Positions 38,348 to 48,022 of a DNA stretch of 64,000 bases are shown here, one piece after another. The notes under the pieces are model-generated. The model was given only the letters and a program-made list of their open reading frames with translations. It was not told the DNA's origin and ran no database searches. The DNA lies in contig JBBCHM010000002.1 in the NCBI GenBank assembly GCA_037200045.1, positions 124,001 through 188,000 of the forward strand, in the 5' to 3' direction. Made by a program: the position numbers and the translations under genes. The DNA is from Rhizomicrobium sp. (lineage in GTDB: Bacteria > Pseudomonadota > Alphaproteobacteria > Micropepsales > Micropepsaceae). Position 1 is the stretch's first letter. The number at the start of each line of letters is the position of its first letter.

Positions 38348-38460
38348 ATTGGCTCGGGTTCCTTACGACCGCAGTGCTACGGACCCCTTACCGGCTGTGA
38401 AGCTCCTGCACAAAAAGTCGCCCACGCTGCACAAGTAATCCGAGCCGGTTGGCGCTATTT

Positions 38461-38481
38461 GGCGTTATTGTGCAAAGCCCC
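38461..38481. repeat. Right terminal inverted repeat of the transposon
   Basis: GGCGTTATTGTGCAAAGCCC plus a final C is the inverse of the left end, apart from one indel and one substitution. Two direct-orientation TGCACAA copies lie inside it at 38407-38413 and 38428-38434. The stretch from the transposase stop to pepA (38292-38636) holds only the terminator, these repeats and the palindromic repeat that follows. Confidence 0.8.
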
Positions 38482-38615
38482 CTTGTGGGGAGGTCGAAAA
38501 ATCGCGAGCGGAGCGAAGCGATTTTTCGGGTGGGGGGCGGTGCTGAACGTCGGGCACCGCCCCCCACCCGGAATTTGCTTCGCAAATTTCGACCTTCCCA
38601 CAAAGGGGGAGGTGA
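38482..38615. repeat. Palindromic repeat family C, main part
   Basis: Joined to 33766-33780 this forms a long imperfect palindrome. The outer arm TCACCTCCCCCTT...GGGGAGGTCGAAA pairs with TTTCGACCTTCCCACAAAGGGGGAGGTGA in segments. Inner hairpins include AAAATCGC...GCGATTTTT, GGTGGGGGGCGGTGC...GCACCGCCCCCCACC and AATTTGC-TTC-GCAAATT. It lies after pepA, and before the transposon arrived it was the pepA-holC spacer. Confidence 0.75.
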
Positions 38616-38636
38616 TGGCCGTGCCCGTTTCACGCC

Positions 38637-40139
38637 TCAATCCTCGTAATGCGCCTCGACCAGTTCGTTCAGGATGCGCACGCCCCAGCCGGTGCCCCAG
38701 CTCGGCGCCAGCGCCCGCTGCTCGCCGTCCTGCCAGGCGACGCCGGCGATATCGAGATGCGCCCAGGGCCGGTCGTCCTCGACGAAGCGTTTGAGGAACT
38801 GCGCCGCGGTGATCGAGCCGGCGTTCGGCCCGCCGATGTTCTTCATGTCGGCGATCTTGGAGCGCAAGAGCTTGTCGTAGGCCGGCCCCATCGGCAGGCG
38901 CCACACCGGCTCGCCCACCGCCTTGCCGGCCTCGCCGATGCGGTGCGCCAGCCGGTCGTCGTTGGAGAACAGGCCGGCATGCTCCGGCCCCAGCGCCATG
39001 ATGATCGCGCCGGTCAGCGTGGCGAGATCGATCACGAATTTCGGCTTAAAGGTGCGCTGGGTGTAGGTCAGCGCGTCGGCCAGGACGAGGCGGCCCTCGG
39101 CGTCGGTGTTGAGCACCTCGATGGTCTGGCCCGACATCGATTTCACCACGTCGTCGGGACGCTGCGCCTTGCCGTCCGGCATGTTCTCGACCAGGCCGAT
39201 CACGCCGACCGCGTTGACCCGCGCCTTGCGCGCCGCCAGCGCCTGCATCGTGCCGACCACGGCGGCGGCGCCGCCCATGTCGCCCTTCATGCCCATCATC
39301 CCGGCGCCGGTCTTGAGCGACAATCCGCCGGAATCGAAACACACGCCCTTGCCGACGAAGGCGACCGGCGTGTCCTTCTTCTTGCGGCCACCGTTCCACT
39401 GCATGACCACGAGCTGGCTTTCGCGCTCGCTGCCCTGGCCGACGCCGAGCAGCGAGCCCATGCCGAGCTTCTTCATCTGCGCCTCGCCGAGGATCTCGAC
39501 GCTCACGCCGAGCTTGGAGAGGTTCGCCTTCACGCGGCGCGCGAATTCGGCCGGCGACAGCACGTTGGGCGGCTCGTTGACGAGGTCGCGCGCGAAGAAC
39601 ATGCCGCCGGCGACCGCATCGAGCGCCGCCCAGCTCTTCTTGGCGTCGGCGACGACCGGCGTCGCGATGGCGACGCTCGCCAGCCGCTGTTCGTATTCGT
39701 CCAGATTCCTGGTGCGGTAATGGTTGAAGCTGTAGCTCTTCAGCCGCGCGCCGAGCGCCAGATGCGCCGCCAGCTCGCCGGCTTTCAGCTTGGAGCCCTT
39801 CGGCAGGTCGATGTCGTAGGTTACCGCGGTTTCACCCGCGCCGTTCAACCGCCCGTTGACGGCGGCGCTCAGATTCTCGGCCACGGTTCCGTTGAACTCC
39901 GAAGCCTTGCCCAGCCCCGCCAGGACGATGCGCGACGCCGCGACGCCGGCCGGCGCCAGCACTTCGAGGACCTGGCCGCTCTTGCCGGTGAATTTGCTGA
40001 CCTTCAACCCGCGGCTGAGCGCGCCGCCGGCCGCCTTGTCGGCCTTCTGCGCGGCAGGCGTCAGGACCGCGCCGTCAGCCGCGCCGACCACCCAGGCGCC
40101 GGAACGGACATCGCCCGGCACGATAAAGGACAATTGCAT
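38637..40139 (-). CDS. pepA: Leucyl aminopeptidase (M17 family)
   Basis: PepA removes N-terminal residues from peptides with two metal ions. The 500-residue protein has a variable N-terminal domain (about residues 1-165) and the catalytic domain with VGKGVCFDSGGLSLKTG...MKGDMGGAAAV and the signature NTDAEGRLVLADAL. Length is normal. The ATG at 40139 follows GGGAGAACCC. It is divergent from lptF, and holC, its usual downstream partner, now lies beyond the transposon. Confidence 0.97.
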   Translation of the reverse strand: MQLSFIVPGDVRSGAWVVGAADGAVLTPAAQKADKAAGGALSRGLKVSKFTGKSGQVLEVLAPAGVAASRIVLAGLGKASEFNGTVAENLSAAVNGRLNGAGETAVTYDIDLPKGSKLKAGELAAHLALGARLKSYSFNHYRTRNLDEYEQRLASVAIATPVVADAKKSWAALDAVAGGMFFARDLVNEPPNVLSPAEFARRVKANLSKLGVSVEILGEAQMKKLGMGSLLGVGQGSERESQLVVMQWNGGRKKKDTPVAFVGKGVCFDSGGLSLKTGAGMMGMKGDMGGAAAVVGTMQALAARKARVNAVGVIGLVENMPDGKAQRPDDVVKSMSGQTIEVLNTDAEGRLVLADALTYTQRTFKPKFVIDLATLTGAIIMALGPEHAGLFSNDDRLAHRIGEAGKAVGEPVWRLPMGPAYDKLLRSKIADMKNIGGPNAGSITAAQFLKRFVEDDRPWAHLDIAGVAWQDGEQRALAPSWGTGWGVRILNELVEAHYED

Positions 40140-40315
40140 AAAGGGTTCTCCCGGTCTGGTGCTGAGGTGTCTTTAAGAGGTATTGAGCCTGGATGCGAGA
40201 CCAAGCGCCGGACGCCCATGAGGGTTGCGGAGCCGCCGCGCGGGAATGCTAGTTTAGGTCGAATCAGGGAAGGGGCGAAAGGGTTCGAGGCCCTGCGCCG
40301 CGAGGCTAGCCAGGC

Positions 40316-41443
40316 GTGAGACTGCCCAGACTTTCGCTCTACCTGCTCGGCCAGCTCATCGGGCCGACAGCCCTCTTTACGTTCCTGCTGACGGCGGTGA
40401 TCTGGCTGAGCCAGTCGCTGCGGCTTCTCGACCTTGTGATCAACCGCGGCCAGTCGGCGCCGACCTTCGTCTACCTCACCATCCTGGTGCTGCCGGGCCT
40501 TCTGGTCATCATCCTGCCCATCGCGTTCTTCGCCGGCACCCTGTTCGCGCTCTCCAAGCTCAACACCGACAGCGAGCTGGTGGTGATGTCGGCCTCCGGC
40601 TTCAGCCGGTTCCAGATCGCGGTGCCGGTGTTCATCTCGGCGGCGATCGTCATGGCACTGACCTATGCCTGCGGCCTCTACCTCATGCCGGCGGGCCAGC
40701 GGGCGATGAAGGACAAGGTGGTCGACATCCGCGCCGATATCGGGGCGGCGCTGCTCAACGAGGGCGAGTTCAACACGCCGGCGGCCGGCCTCACCGTCTT
40801 CATCCGCGAGCTCAATTCCGACGGCACGATCCGCGGCGTCTTCGTGCACGACAACCGCGACAAGGCGCGGCCGGTGACCTATCTCGCCGAGAGCGGCCAG
40901 CTCGCCCAGACGCCGGGCGGCGCGCGCCTGATCATGGACGACGGCACCATCGAGGTGGCGGGCGGCGGCGGCGCGCAGCTTCAGGTCCTGAAATTCCAGC
41001 GCTATGTCTTCGACCTCGACCAGTTCTCCGGCCCGGCGCGCGCCACCGACCGCGCCACCAGCGAGCGCTATCTGTCCGAGCTGTTCAACCCCGACCCGCA
41101 TCTGGCGCCCAAGATCCGCAACGCCTATATCGCGGAGGGCCATAACCGGCTGGCCGAACCGCTCTACTGCATCGCCTTCGCGCTGATCGCGCTGGCCGCG
41201 ATCCTGCGCGGCAGCCGCGCGCGCGGCGCCAACGCCCTGCGCATCACCTTCGCCATCGTCGCCGTGGCGACGGTGCGCATCGCCGGCTATGGCGTGCAGG
41301 GACTGGCGATCGGCAATCCGGCGCTGAACGTGCTGTTCTATGCGATCCCGCTGATCGGCGGGGCGCTGGCGCTCGGCAATCTCGCCGGCATCGATCCCCT
41401 CGCCTGGCTGCGGCGGCCCGTGCTGGCGGAAGCCTTGTCATGA
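40316..41443 (+). CDS. lptF: LPS export ABC transporter permease LptF
   Basis: LptF and LptG form the inner-membrane channel that, with LptB, lifts lipopolysaccharide toward LptC. The 375-residue protein has three N-terminal and three C-terminal transmembrane helices around a periplasmic beta domain (about residues 125-255), the YjgP/YjgQ plan. It starts with GTG at 40316 and opens the lptF-lptG-lptD-surA-pdxA-rsmA string; its stop overlaps lptG by four bases. Confidence 0.93.
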   Translation: MRLPRLSLYLLGQLIGPTALFTFLLTAVIWLSQSLRLLDLVINRGQSAPTFVYLTILVLPGLLVIILPIAFFAGTLFALSKLNTDSELVVMSASGFSRFQIAVPVFISAAIVMALTYACGLYLMPAGQRAMKDKVVDIRADIGAALLNEGEFNTPAAGLTVFIRELNSDGTIRGVFVHDNRDKARPVTYLAESGQLAQTPGGARLIMDDGTIEVAGGGGAQLQVLKFQRYVFDLDQFSGPARATDRATSERYLSELFNPDPHLAPKIRNAYIAEGHNRLAEPLYCIAFALIALAAILRGSRARGANALRITFAIVAVATVRIAGYGVQGLAIGNPALNVLFYAIPLIGGALALGNLAGIDPLAWLRRPVLAEALS

Positions 41444-42531
41444 GCTGGTCCTGGACGCTCTACCGCTATCTGGCGATGCAGTTCCTGGCCGGCATCGGCA
41501 TCGTCTACGGCACCCTGCTGATGCTGGCCTTCTCGATCGACGTCGTCGACCTCACCAACCGCACCGCCAACCGCAATGTGAGCACGCTGGTGGTGATCGG
41601 CATGGCGCTGCTGCAGCTTCCCGATCTCGGCCAGAAGATGATGCCGTTCGCGGTGCTGCTGGGCGGGGTGTTCTCCTTCGCGCGGCTGTCGCGCAATCAG
41701 GAGCTGGTCGCGGTGCGCGCCGCCGGCATGTCGGCCTGGGACTTCCTTCTGCCGCCGCTGGCGGTGGCGGCGGGGCTGGGCTTCGTCGTCGTCCTGATCG
41801 TCACGCCGATCTCGGCGCGGATGCTGGCGCAGTTCGCCGCGCTGGAAGCGAAATACATCAAGGGCGAGGCGTCGCAGCTTTCGGTCTCGCCCAACGGGCT
41901 CTATCTGCGCCAGGGCGACGCCAGCCAGCAATCGATCATCCACGCGCTGCGCGTCACCAACCAGGGCGTCCATCTGGAGAGCGTCGTGGTGTTCCTCTAC
42001 GGCGCCTCCGACCGCTTCACCGGCCGGATCGACGCCCAGTCGGCCGATCTCGCCGGCGGCACCTGGAAGATGAACGACGCCTGGGTGAGCGGCGCCGACG
42101 GCTCGCCGGTGCATCACGCGGCCTATGACGTCTCCACCACGCTGACGCCGGTCCAGATCCAGGAAAGCTTCGCGCCGCCCTATACGCTGTCCTTCTGGCA
42201 GCTTCCGAGCTTCATCCGCGCGGCGCAGAATGCGGGCTTCTCGGCGGTGCGCTACGAGCTGTATTTCTACACCCTGCTGGCGATGCCGGCGCTGTTCGCC
42301 GCGATGGTGTTCATGGCGGCGAGCTTCTCGGTCCGGCTGGGCCGCAGCGGCGGTATGCTGCGCGTCGTGCTGATCAGCGCCCTCTCCGGCTTCGGCATCT
42401 ACTTCTTCAGCGAATTCGCGCGCGCGCTGGGCCAGACCGGCATCCTGCCCGTGGCGCTGGCGGCCACCGCGCCGGCCACCGCCGCGATCCTGATCGGCAT
42501 GACCCTCGTCTTCAACCAGGAGGACGGATGA
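41440..42531 (+). CDS. lptG: LPS export ABC transporter permease LptG
   Basis: This 363-residue permease has the same six-helix, beta-jellyroll-bearing plan as LptF (YjgP/YjgQ family). It opens LYRYLAMQFLAGIGIVYGTLLMLAF; the periplasmic domain lies at about residues 125-255. The ATG overlaps the lptF stop (ATGA) and its own stop overlaps lptD likewise, so all three are translationally coupled. Confidence 0.93.
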   Translation: MSWSWTLYRYLAMQFLAGIGIVYGTLLMLAFSIDVVDLTNRTANRNVSTLVVIGMALLQLPDLGQKMMPFAVLLGGVFSFARLSRNQELVAVRAAGMSAWDFLLPPLAVAAGLGFVVVLIVTPISARMLAQFAALEAKYIKGEASQLSVSPNGLYLRQGDASQQSIIHALRVTNQGVHLESVVVFLYGASDRFTGRIDAQSADLAGGTWKMNDAWVSGADGSPVHHAAYDVSTTLTPVQIQESFAPPYTLSFWQLPSFIRAAQNAGFSAVRYELYFYTLLAMPALFAAMVFMAASFSVRLGRSGGMLRVVLISALSGFGIYFFSEFARALGQTGILPVALAATAPATAAILIGMTLVFNQEDG

Positions 42532-44705
42532 GCCCGCCGCGCGGCCTCGTCCTCATCGCCGCGCTGGCCGCGCTCGCGGCCGCGTCGGCGTCCGCCGCGC
42601 CGGCGCCGCTCAAGATCAAGGGCGACGCGCTGCTGCAGGCCGACGAGATGGACTACGACGTCGACACCCATGTCGTCACCGCGCGCGGCCATGTCGAGAT
42701 CGACAATGGCGGCCGCATCCTCATCGCCGACGAGGTCGCCTACGACCAGGTGCACGACACGACGGTGGCGAGCGGCCATGTCAGCCTGACCGACGAGAAG
42801 GGCAACGTCGCCTTCGCCGATCACGTCACGCTCACCGACAAGATGCGCGACGGCGCGCTCAAGAGCTTCGCGGCGATGATCGGCAAGAACGGCCGCATGG
42901 TCGCGGCCAGCGCCACGCGCAGCCAGGGCCGCTTCATCGAGGCGTTCGACGCCGCCTATACGCCCTGCAAGATCTGCAACCAGCCCGGCCAGCGCACCCC
43001 GGTGTGGCAGGTCAGCGCCGAGCATGTGCGCTACGACCAGCTCAAGCACCGCATCGTCTTCCACGACGCCAGGATCGAATTCTTCGGCGTGCCGCTGTTC
43101 TACACGCCCTATCTGCGCGAATCCGATCCCACGGTGCGCTATTCGACCGGCGTCTTGACGCCCGATATCGGCAATTCGACCAATATCGGCTACTTCATGC
43201 GCCTGCCGGTCTACGTCTCGATGTCGCCGTCGCAGGACGCCACGATCACGCCGATCGTCTCCACGCGCGGCGGCGACGTGCTCGCCGGCGAGTATCGCGA
43301 GCGCTGGCAGAACGGCGGCATGTGGCTGCAGGGCAGCTTCGGCTACAATCCCGACGGCGGCATCAGCGGGCATCAGGGCCAGTTCTATTCCAGCCTGTTC
43401 GGCTCCGGCCGCATCCCGGTCGATACGGTGTGGCGCACCGGCTACGATGTGCAGCTCACCAACAACGACACCTATCTGAAGCGCTACGATTTCTCGCTGC
43501 TCGACCGGCTGGTGAACGACGCGTTCGTCGAAGGGACGGGCGGGCGCACGCGCTTCGCCGTCACCGGCTATTTCTTCCAGGGCCTGCGGGCGTCCGACAA
43601 GGCCGGCATCATTCCCCTGGCGCTGCCGCTGGTCGAGTTCAACTACATCCCGCTGACCAAGCTTTTGGGCAGCCAGTTCCGCCTCGACTTCAACACCATC
43701 GCGCTGACGCGCAATGTCGGCGAGGACGACCAGCGCGCCACGCTGGAGGCCCGCATGCGCTGGCCCACCGTGCTGCCCGGCGGCCAGCTCCTGACCTTCC
43801 AGCTCGACGCGCGCGGCGACGTCTATCACGTCAGCGACGCGGTGACGCCCGGCAGCGGCGACAAGTTCATCAGCCGCGGCGTGCCTTACGCGGCGCTCGA
43901 CTGGCGCTGGCCGTTCATCACCAGCATCGCCAAGGACCGCTCGCTGATCGTCGAGCCGATCGTGCAGGCCATCGCGCAGCCCTATGGCGGCAATCCCGCC
44001 GGCATCCCGAACGAGGATTCCGCCGACATCGAGCTGGACGAGAACAACATCCTCAGCTTCGACCAGGTTCCCGGCTACGACCTGGTGGAGAGCGGGCCGC
44101 GCCTGAATGTCGGCCTGCATGCCCGCGCGGTGTTCGCCTCCGGCTCGGTCGACGCGGTGCTGGGCGAGACCTATCGGCTGAAACCCGATCCGATCTTCGG
44201 CCCCGATTCCGGCCAGGCGGGAACCACCTCGGACATCGTGGGCCGCGTCAGCGTGAAGTTCCTGCCCTATATCGATCTCACCGACCGCATCGACATCGAC
44301 CGCACCAACGGCACGCTGCGCCGGCACGAGGTCTATCTCACCGGCATCTTCGGCCGCACCTCGGTCCAGGTCAGCTATGTCCAGCTTCCGGCGGAAGTCG
44401 CCACCCTGGGGCTCGACCAGCGCGAGGAAATCAACGCCCAGGCCGACGTCAATTTCTACGCCAATTGGCAGGCCTTCGGCGCGCTGCGCCGCGACCTCTT
44501 GAACGGCCAGATGCTGGATACCGAACTCGGCCTCGGCTATGAGGACGAGTGCCTGGGCATCTCCGTCGCTTATCGGCGCAAGTTCACCACCGACCGCGAC
44601 CTGCCGCCTTCGACCTCGATCGTCCTGCGCTTCAACCTCAAGACCGGCGACCAGGCCATCGAGCCGTTTAGCTTGTTCCCACAAGACGTGTTCTCGCATC
44701 CTTGA
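42528..44705 (+). CDS. lptD: LPS-assembly protein LptD
   Basis: LptD is the outer-membrane barrel that inserts lipopolysaccharide into the outer leaflet. The 725-residue protein has a signal peptide (LVLIAALAALAAASASAAPA), an OstA-like jellyroll (about residues 25-145: LLQADEMDYDVDTHVVTARGHVEI in parts) and a long C-terminal barrel of alternating polar and hydrophobic strands. Cys residues at TPCKICNQPG and late in the barrel (GYEDECLGISV) could form the disulfides that mature LptD needs. No lptE is adjacent, as usual. Confidence 0.94.
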   Translation: MSPPRGLVLIAALAALAAASASAAPAPLKIKGDALLQADEMDYDVDTHVVTARGHVEIDNGGRILIADEVAYDQVHDTTVASGHVSLTDEKGNVAFADHVTLTDKMRDGALKSFAAMIGKNGRMVAASATRSQGRFIEAFDAAYTPCKICNQPGQRTPVWQVSAEHVRYDQLKHRIVFHDARIEFFGVPLFYTPYLRESDPTVRYSTGVLTPDIGNSTNIGYFMRLPVYVSMSPSQDATITPIVSTRGGDVLAGEYRERWQNGGMWLQGSFGYNPDGGISGHQGQFYSSLFGSGRIPVDTVWRTGYDVQLTNNDTYLKRYDFSLLDRLVNDAFVEGTGGRTRFAVTGYFFQGLRASDKAGIIPLALPLVEFNYIPLTKLLGSQFRLDFNTIALTRNVGEDDQRATLEARMRWPTVLPGGQLLTFQLDARGDVYHVSDAVTPGSGDKFISRGVPYAALDWRWPFITSIAKDRSLIVEPIVQAIAQPYGGNPAGIPNEDSADIELDENNILSFDQVPGYDLVESGPRLNVGLHARAVFASGSVDAVLGETYRLKPDPIFGPDSGQAGTTSDIVGRVSVKFLPYIDLTDRIDIDRTNGTLRRHEVYLTGIFGRTSVQVSYVQLPAEVATLGLDQREEINAQADVNFYANWQAFGALRRDLLNGQMLDTELGLGYEDECLGISVAYRRKFTTDRDLPPSTSIVLRFNLKTGDQAIEPFSLFPQDVFSHP

Positions 44706-46210
44706 AACAAAAACTTTTTCCCTTATGCTCCCGGCCGGTTCGGGGGCGGGCGCGTAAACCATTGAGATTGCTGCCGAAGGTCCGAACTTTGCTCAGGAAA
44801 TCCGCTTACCTTGTCGTGATCGGGGCGTTCGTCGCGCTCCTCGCGGGCCCGACGCCGGCGCAAAACCTCTCCGGACCGCCCGGCGGAACCCCGCCGCCGG
44901 CCGCGGCAACGCCCTCCAATCCGCCGTCCGCGACGGCCACGCCGCCCAACCCGCCGCCCGGCGCGGTGCTCCAGCCCGATATGGGACCGAGCGACGGCGT
45001 CGCCGCCGTGGTCAACGATTCGATCATCACCGAATACGACCTGCACCAGCGCATCCTGCTCTACGTCTCGACCTCCGGCCAGCAGCCGACGCCCGAGGTC
45101 ATCGCCAAGCTGCGGCCGCAGATCCTGGCGCAGCTCGAGACCGAGCAGCTCCAGATTCAGGAGGCGCGGCGCAAGAACATCACCGTGTCGCCGACCGACG
45201 TCGACAAGTCGATCGAGCGCATCGTCGGCGACAACCACATGACCAAGGACCAGCTCGCCGAGCTGCTCGGCAAGGGCGGCGTCCAGATGTCGACGCTGCG
45301 CGCCCAGATCGCGGTGCAGATCGCCTGGCAGAAGGCGGTGTCCGACGAGTTCCAGGACCGCGTGAACATCACGCCGCAGGACATCGACGCGGAGATGGCG
45401 CGCCTCACCGAAGGCGCCAACAAGACGCATTACCTCGTCTCCTCCATCTTCCTCGGCGTCGAAAATCCCGACGTCGACGCCAAGGTGCTGAAGGACGCGC
45501 AGGACATCCACGCCCAGCTCGTCTCCGGCGCCAATTTCGGCACCGTGGCGCGCCAGTTCAGCCAGAGCCCGACGGCGGCGGCCGGCGGCGATCTCGGCTG
45601 GGTCTATCAGGGCCAGCTTCCCGCCGAGCTCGACGCGCAATTGCAGAAGATGGAAGTCGGCCAGGTCAGCGAGCCGATCCGCTCGGTCGGCGGCTACTAC
45701 ATCATGGGCCTGCGCGACCGGGCGCTGGGCGCCAATGTCGTGCTGCCCGATCCGGCGACGCTGAAGCCGGTCGGCCCGCTCACCGTGGCGCGCGTGCTCC
45801 TGCCGCTGCCGCCCAACTCGCCCAAGCCATATCAGGAAAACGCCCTGAAGCTGGCGGTGCAGATCCACGACCACGTCAATGGCTGCGACATGCTGCCGAA
45901 GATGGCCGAGCAGGTGCGCGGCCTCGTCTATCAGGACATCCAGAAGATGGGCCTGAAGATCACCGATCTCAGCGCCGACATCCAGGCGGCGATCGCCAAG
46001 GCCGGGCCGGGCGAGGCGACGCCGCCCTTCAGCTCGCCGGCCGGCATCGAGATGATGGTCCGCTGCGACAAGCGCGCGCCCGAGCAGCACAAATTCAACC
46101 TGCCGAACCGCCAGCAGGTCGAGGAAAACCTGTTCGACGAACAGATCACGATGCTGTCGCGGCGCTATATCCGCGATCTGCGCCGCAACGCCAATGTCGA
46201 GACCAAGTAA
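44702..46210 (+). CDS. surA: SurA-like periplasmic peptidyl-prolyl isomerase
   Basis: This chaperone helps fold outer-membrane proteins such as LptD. The 502-residue frame has a hydrophobic export segment (LVVIGAFVALLAGPTPAQ), a Pro-rich linker (about residues 60-95), the SurA N-domain opening VAAVVNDSIITEYDLHQRI, one parvulin/PPIC domain (about residues 240-340, with GGDLGWVYQGQLPAELD) and a long C-terminal region. The start is uncertain: TTG at 44702 overlaps the lptD stop, and further TTG codons at 44762 and 44768 would give a more normal signal peptide. The position after lptD is conserved. Confidence 0.9.
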   Translation: MKQKLFPLCSRPVRGRARKPLRLLPKVRTLLRKSAYLVVIGAFVALLAGPTPAQNLSGPPGGTPPPAAATPSNPPSATATPPNPPPGAVLQPDMGPSDGVAAVVNDSIITEYDLHQRILLYVSTSGQQPTPEVIAKLRPQILAQLETEQLQIQEARRKNITVSPTDVDKSIERIVGDNHMTKDQLAELLGKGGVQMSTLRAQIAVQIAWQKAVSDEFQDRVNITPQDIDAEMARLTEGANKTHYLVSSIFLGVENPDVDAKVLKDAQDIHAQLVSGANFGTVARQFSQSPTAAAGGDLGWVYQGQLPAELDAQLQKMEVGQVSEPIRSVGGYYIMGLRDRALGANVVLPDPATLKPVGPLTVARVLLPLPPNSPKPYQENALKLAVQIHDHVNGCDMLPKMAEQVRGLVYQDIQKMGLKITDLSADIQAAIAKAGPGEATPPFSSPAGIEMMVRCDKRAPEQHKFNLPNRQQVEENLFDEQITMLSRRYIRDLRRNANVETK

Positions 46211-47139
46211 CGCCGCGCCGATCCTGATCACGATGGGCGAACCCGCCGGCATCGGGCCGGAAATCGCGGTCGCCGCTTACAAGGCGCTGAACGGCAAGGT
46301 CGGCAGCCATCCGCTCAAGCTGATCGGCGATCCCGAGGTGTTCTCCGCCTGCGGCTTTGGCGGCGAGGCGCTCGCCACCAAGGCGCGCGCCCATCGCATT
46401 CCCGGCCAGCCGGATGCGGCGAACGCGGCCGCTATCGTCGAAGCCATCGAGACGGCGGTGGCGCTGGCGATGGCCGGCGACGCCGCCGCCATCGTCACGG
46501 CGCCGATCAACAAGGCGGTGTTGGCCGCGGCCGGCTTTCCCCATCCCGGACACACCGAATTTCTCCAGGCACTCACCGGCGCGCCGCGCGCGGTGATGAT
46601 GCTGGCGAGCGACGAACTGCGCGTCGTGCCGCTGACGATCCACATCCCGCTGGCCGATGTTCCGCGCGCCATCACGACCGCCGCCATCGTCGAGACCGCG
46701 GACATCATCCTGGCCGCGCTGAAGCGCGATTTCTCCATCGCGGCGCCCCGGCTGGCGGTCGCCGGCCTCAACCCGCATGCCGGCGAGGAGGGCGTGCTGG
46801 GCGGCGAGGACGGCACGATCATCGCGCCCCGCGGTGGCGGCGCTGAAGGCCAAGGGCCACGACGTGCGCGGGCCGCTGTCCGCCGACACGCTGTTCCATG
46901 CCGAGGCGCGGGCGCGCTACGACGCGGCGCTCGCCATGTATCACGACCAGGCGCTGATCCCGATCAAGACGCTGTCCTTCTGGGACGGAGTGAACGTGAC
47001 GCTGGGCCTTCCCATCGTGCGCACCTCGCCCGACCACGGCACCGCGTTCGACATCGCCGGCACCGGCCAGGCCGACCCGCGCAGCATGATCGCCGCGATC
47101 CGGCTCGCCGCGAAGATGGCCGATGCCCGGGCCGGATAA
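46194..47139 (+). pseudogene. pdxA: 4-hydroxythreonine-4-phosphate dehydrogenase, frameshifted
   Basis: PdxA works in pyridoxal 5'-phosphate synthesis. The first frame reads normally from ITMGEPAGIGPEIA to [10 protein letters not shown], then loses homology. Removing one C from the CCCC run at 46827-46830 restores [23 protein letters not shown]...[29 protein letters not shown] to a stop at 47137-47139, giving a 314-residue protein of normal length. The rest is intact, so this is either a very recent mutation or a base-calling error in a homopolymer. Its 5' end overlaps surA and its 3' end overlaps rsmA. Confidence 0.87.
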
Positions 47140-48019
47140 CCTGCCTCCCCTGCGCGAGGTGATCGCGGCGCATGGCCTTCAGGCGAAGAAATCGCTCGGG
47201 CAGAATTTCCTGCTCGATCTCAACCTCACGCGTCGCATCGCGCGGGCGGCGGGGGCGAATGACGGCGGCACGTTCTACGAAGTCGGCCCCGGGCCGGGCG
47301 GGCTGACCCGCGCGCTGCTCGCCGAGGGCGCGGCGCGCGTGATCGCGGTGGAGCGCGATCCACGCTGCCTGCCGGCGCTGGCCGAGATCGCCGCCGCCTA
47401 TCCGGACCGGCTCACGGTCGTTTCCGCCGACGCGCTGGAGATCGATGAGGCCCGGCTGCTGGCCGACGCCGTCGCCGAGGAGCCGGTGCGCATCGCCGCC
47501 AACCTGCCCTACAACATCGGCACGGCGCTGCTGGTGAAGTGGCTCACGAGCGAAACCTGGCCGCCCTTCTGGTCGAGCCTCACGCTGATGTTCCAGCGCG
47601 AGGTGGCGCAGCGCATCGTCGCCAAACCCGATACCGAGCACTACGGAAGGCTGTCCGTGCTGGCGCAGTGGCGCACGACCGCGAAGATCCTGTTCGACGT
47701 GTCGCGCAGCGCCTTCGTGCCGCCGCCCAGCGTGACCTCCAGCATCGTGCGGCTGGAGCCGCTGGCCGAGCCGGTCGCGCCCGCGCGGCTGGCCGATCTG
47801 GAGCGCGTCACCCAGGCCGCCTTCGGCCAGCGCCGCAAGATGCTGCGCCAGAGCCTGAAGAGCCTTTGCCCCGACGCCGAAGCCCTCATCCGCGCCGCCG
47901 GCATCGAGCCGACCAGGCGGGCGGAAAATCTTTCAGTCGCGGACTTCGCGGCGCTGGCGCGGACATTCCCGAGGGCGACGCGCGGCGAGAACGCTCGCGG
48001 TCGATTCGAGCGGAATTGA
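47123..48019 (+). CDS. rsmA: 16S rRNA (adenine(1518)-N6/adenine(1519)-N6)-dimethyltransferase
   Basis: RsmA (KsgA) dimethylates two adenosines near the 3' end of 16S rRNA. The 298-residue protein has [18 protein letters not shown], the SAM motif [16 protein letters not shown], and the catalytic [15 protein letters not shown]. The C-terminal domain is normal, with the [11 protein letters not shown] segment. It starts 17 bases before the end of the pdxA frame. Confidence 0.96.
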   Translation: MPGPDNLPPLREVIAAHGLQAKKSLGQNFLLDLNLTRRIARAAGANDGGTFYEVGPGPGGLTRALLAEGAARVIAVERDPRCLPALAEIAAAYPDRLTVVSADALEIDEARLLADAVAEEPVRIAANLPYNIGTALLVKWLTSETWPPFWSSLTLMFQREVAQRIVAKPDTEHYGRLSVLAQWRTTAKILFDVSRSAFVPPPSVTSSIVRLEPLAEPVAPARLADLERVTQAAFGQRRKMLRQSLKSLCPDAEALIRAAGIEPTRRAENLSVADFAALARTFPRATRGENARGRFERN

Positions 48020-48022
48020 CCG

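Larger units (their letters stand above)
33781..38481. mobile_element. 4.7-kb transposon with SWIM-domain DDE transposase and cargo
   Basis: The ends are inverted repeats: GGGGCTTTGCACAAATAACA on the left, and the right end reads GGGGCTTTGCACAATAACGC on the opposite strand (one indel). They are flanked by the direct repeat CTTGT (33776-33780 and 38482-38486); because of the G/C run the duplication could be read as up to 9 bp. TGCACAA recurs inside both ends (33788, 33817, 33837; 38407, 38428, and inverted at 38468), probably as transposase binding sites. Contents are a transposase, a divergent zinc-ribbon gene and four further minus-strand genes, with lower GC than the chromosome. It separates holC from pepA. 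Confidence 0.82.

Noticed and set aside
42399-44762. Minus-strand frame of 787 codons opposite lptD
   Set aside because: Antisense shadow of lptD, with no start signal and no known domain.
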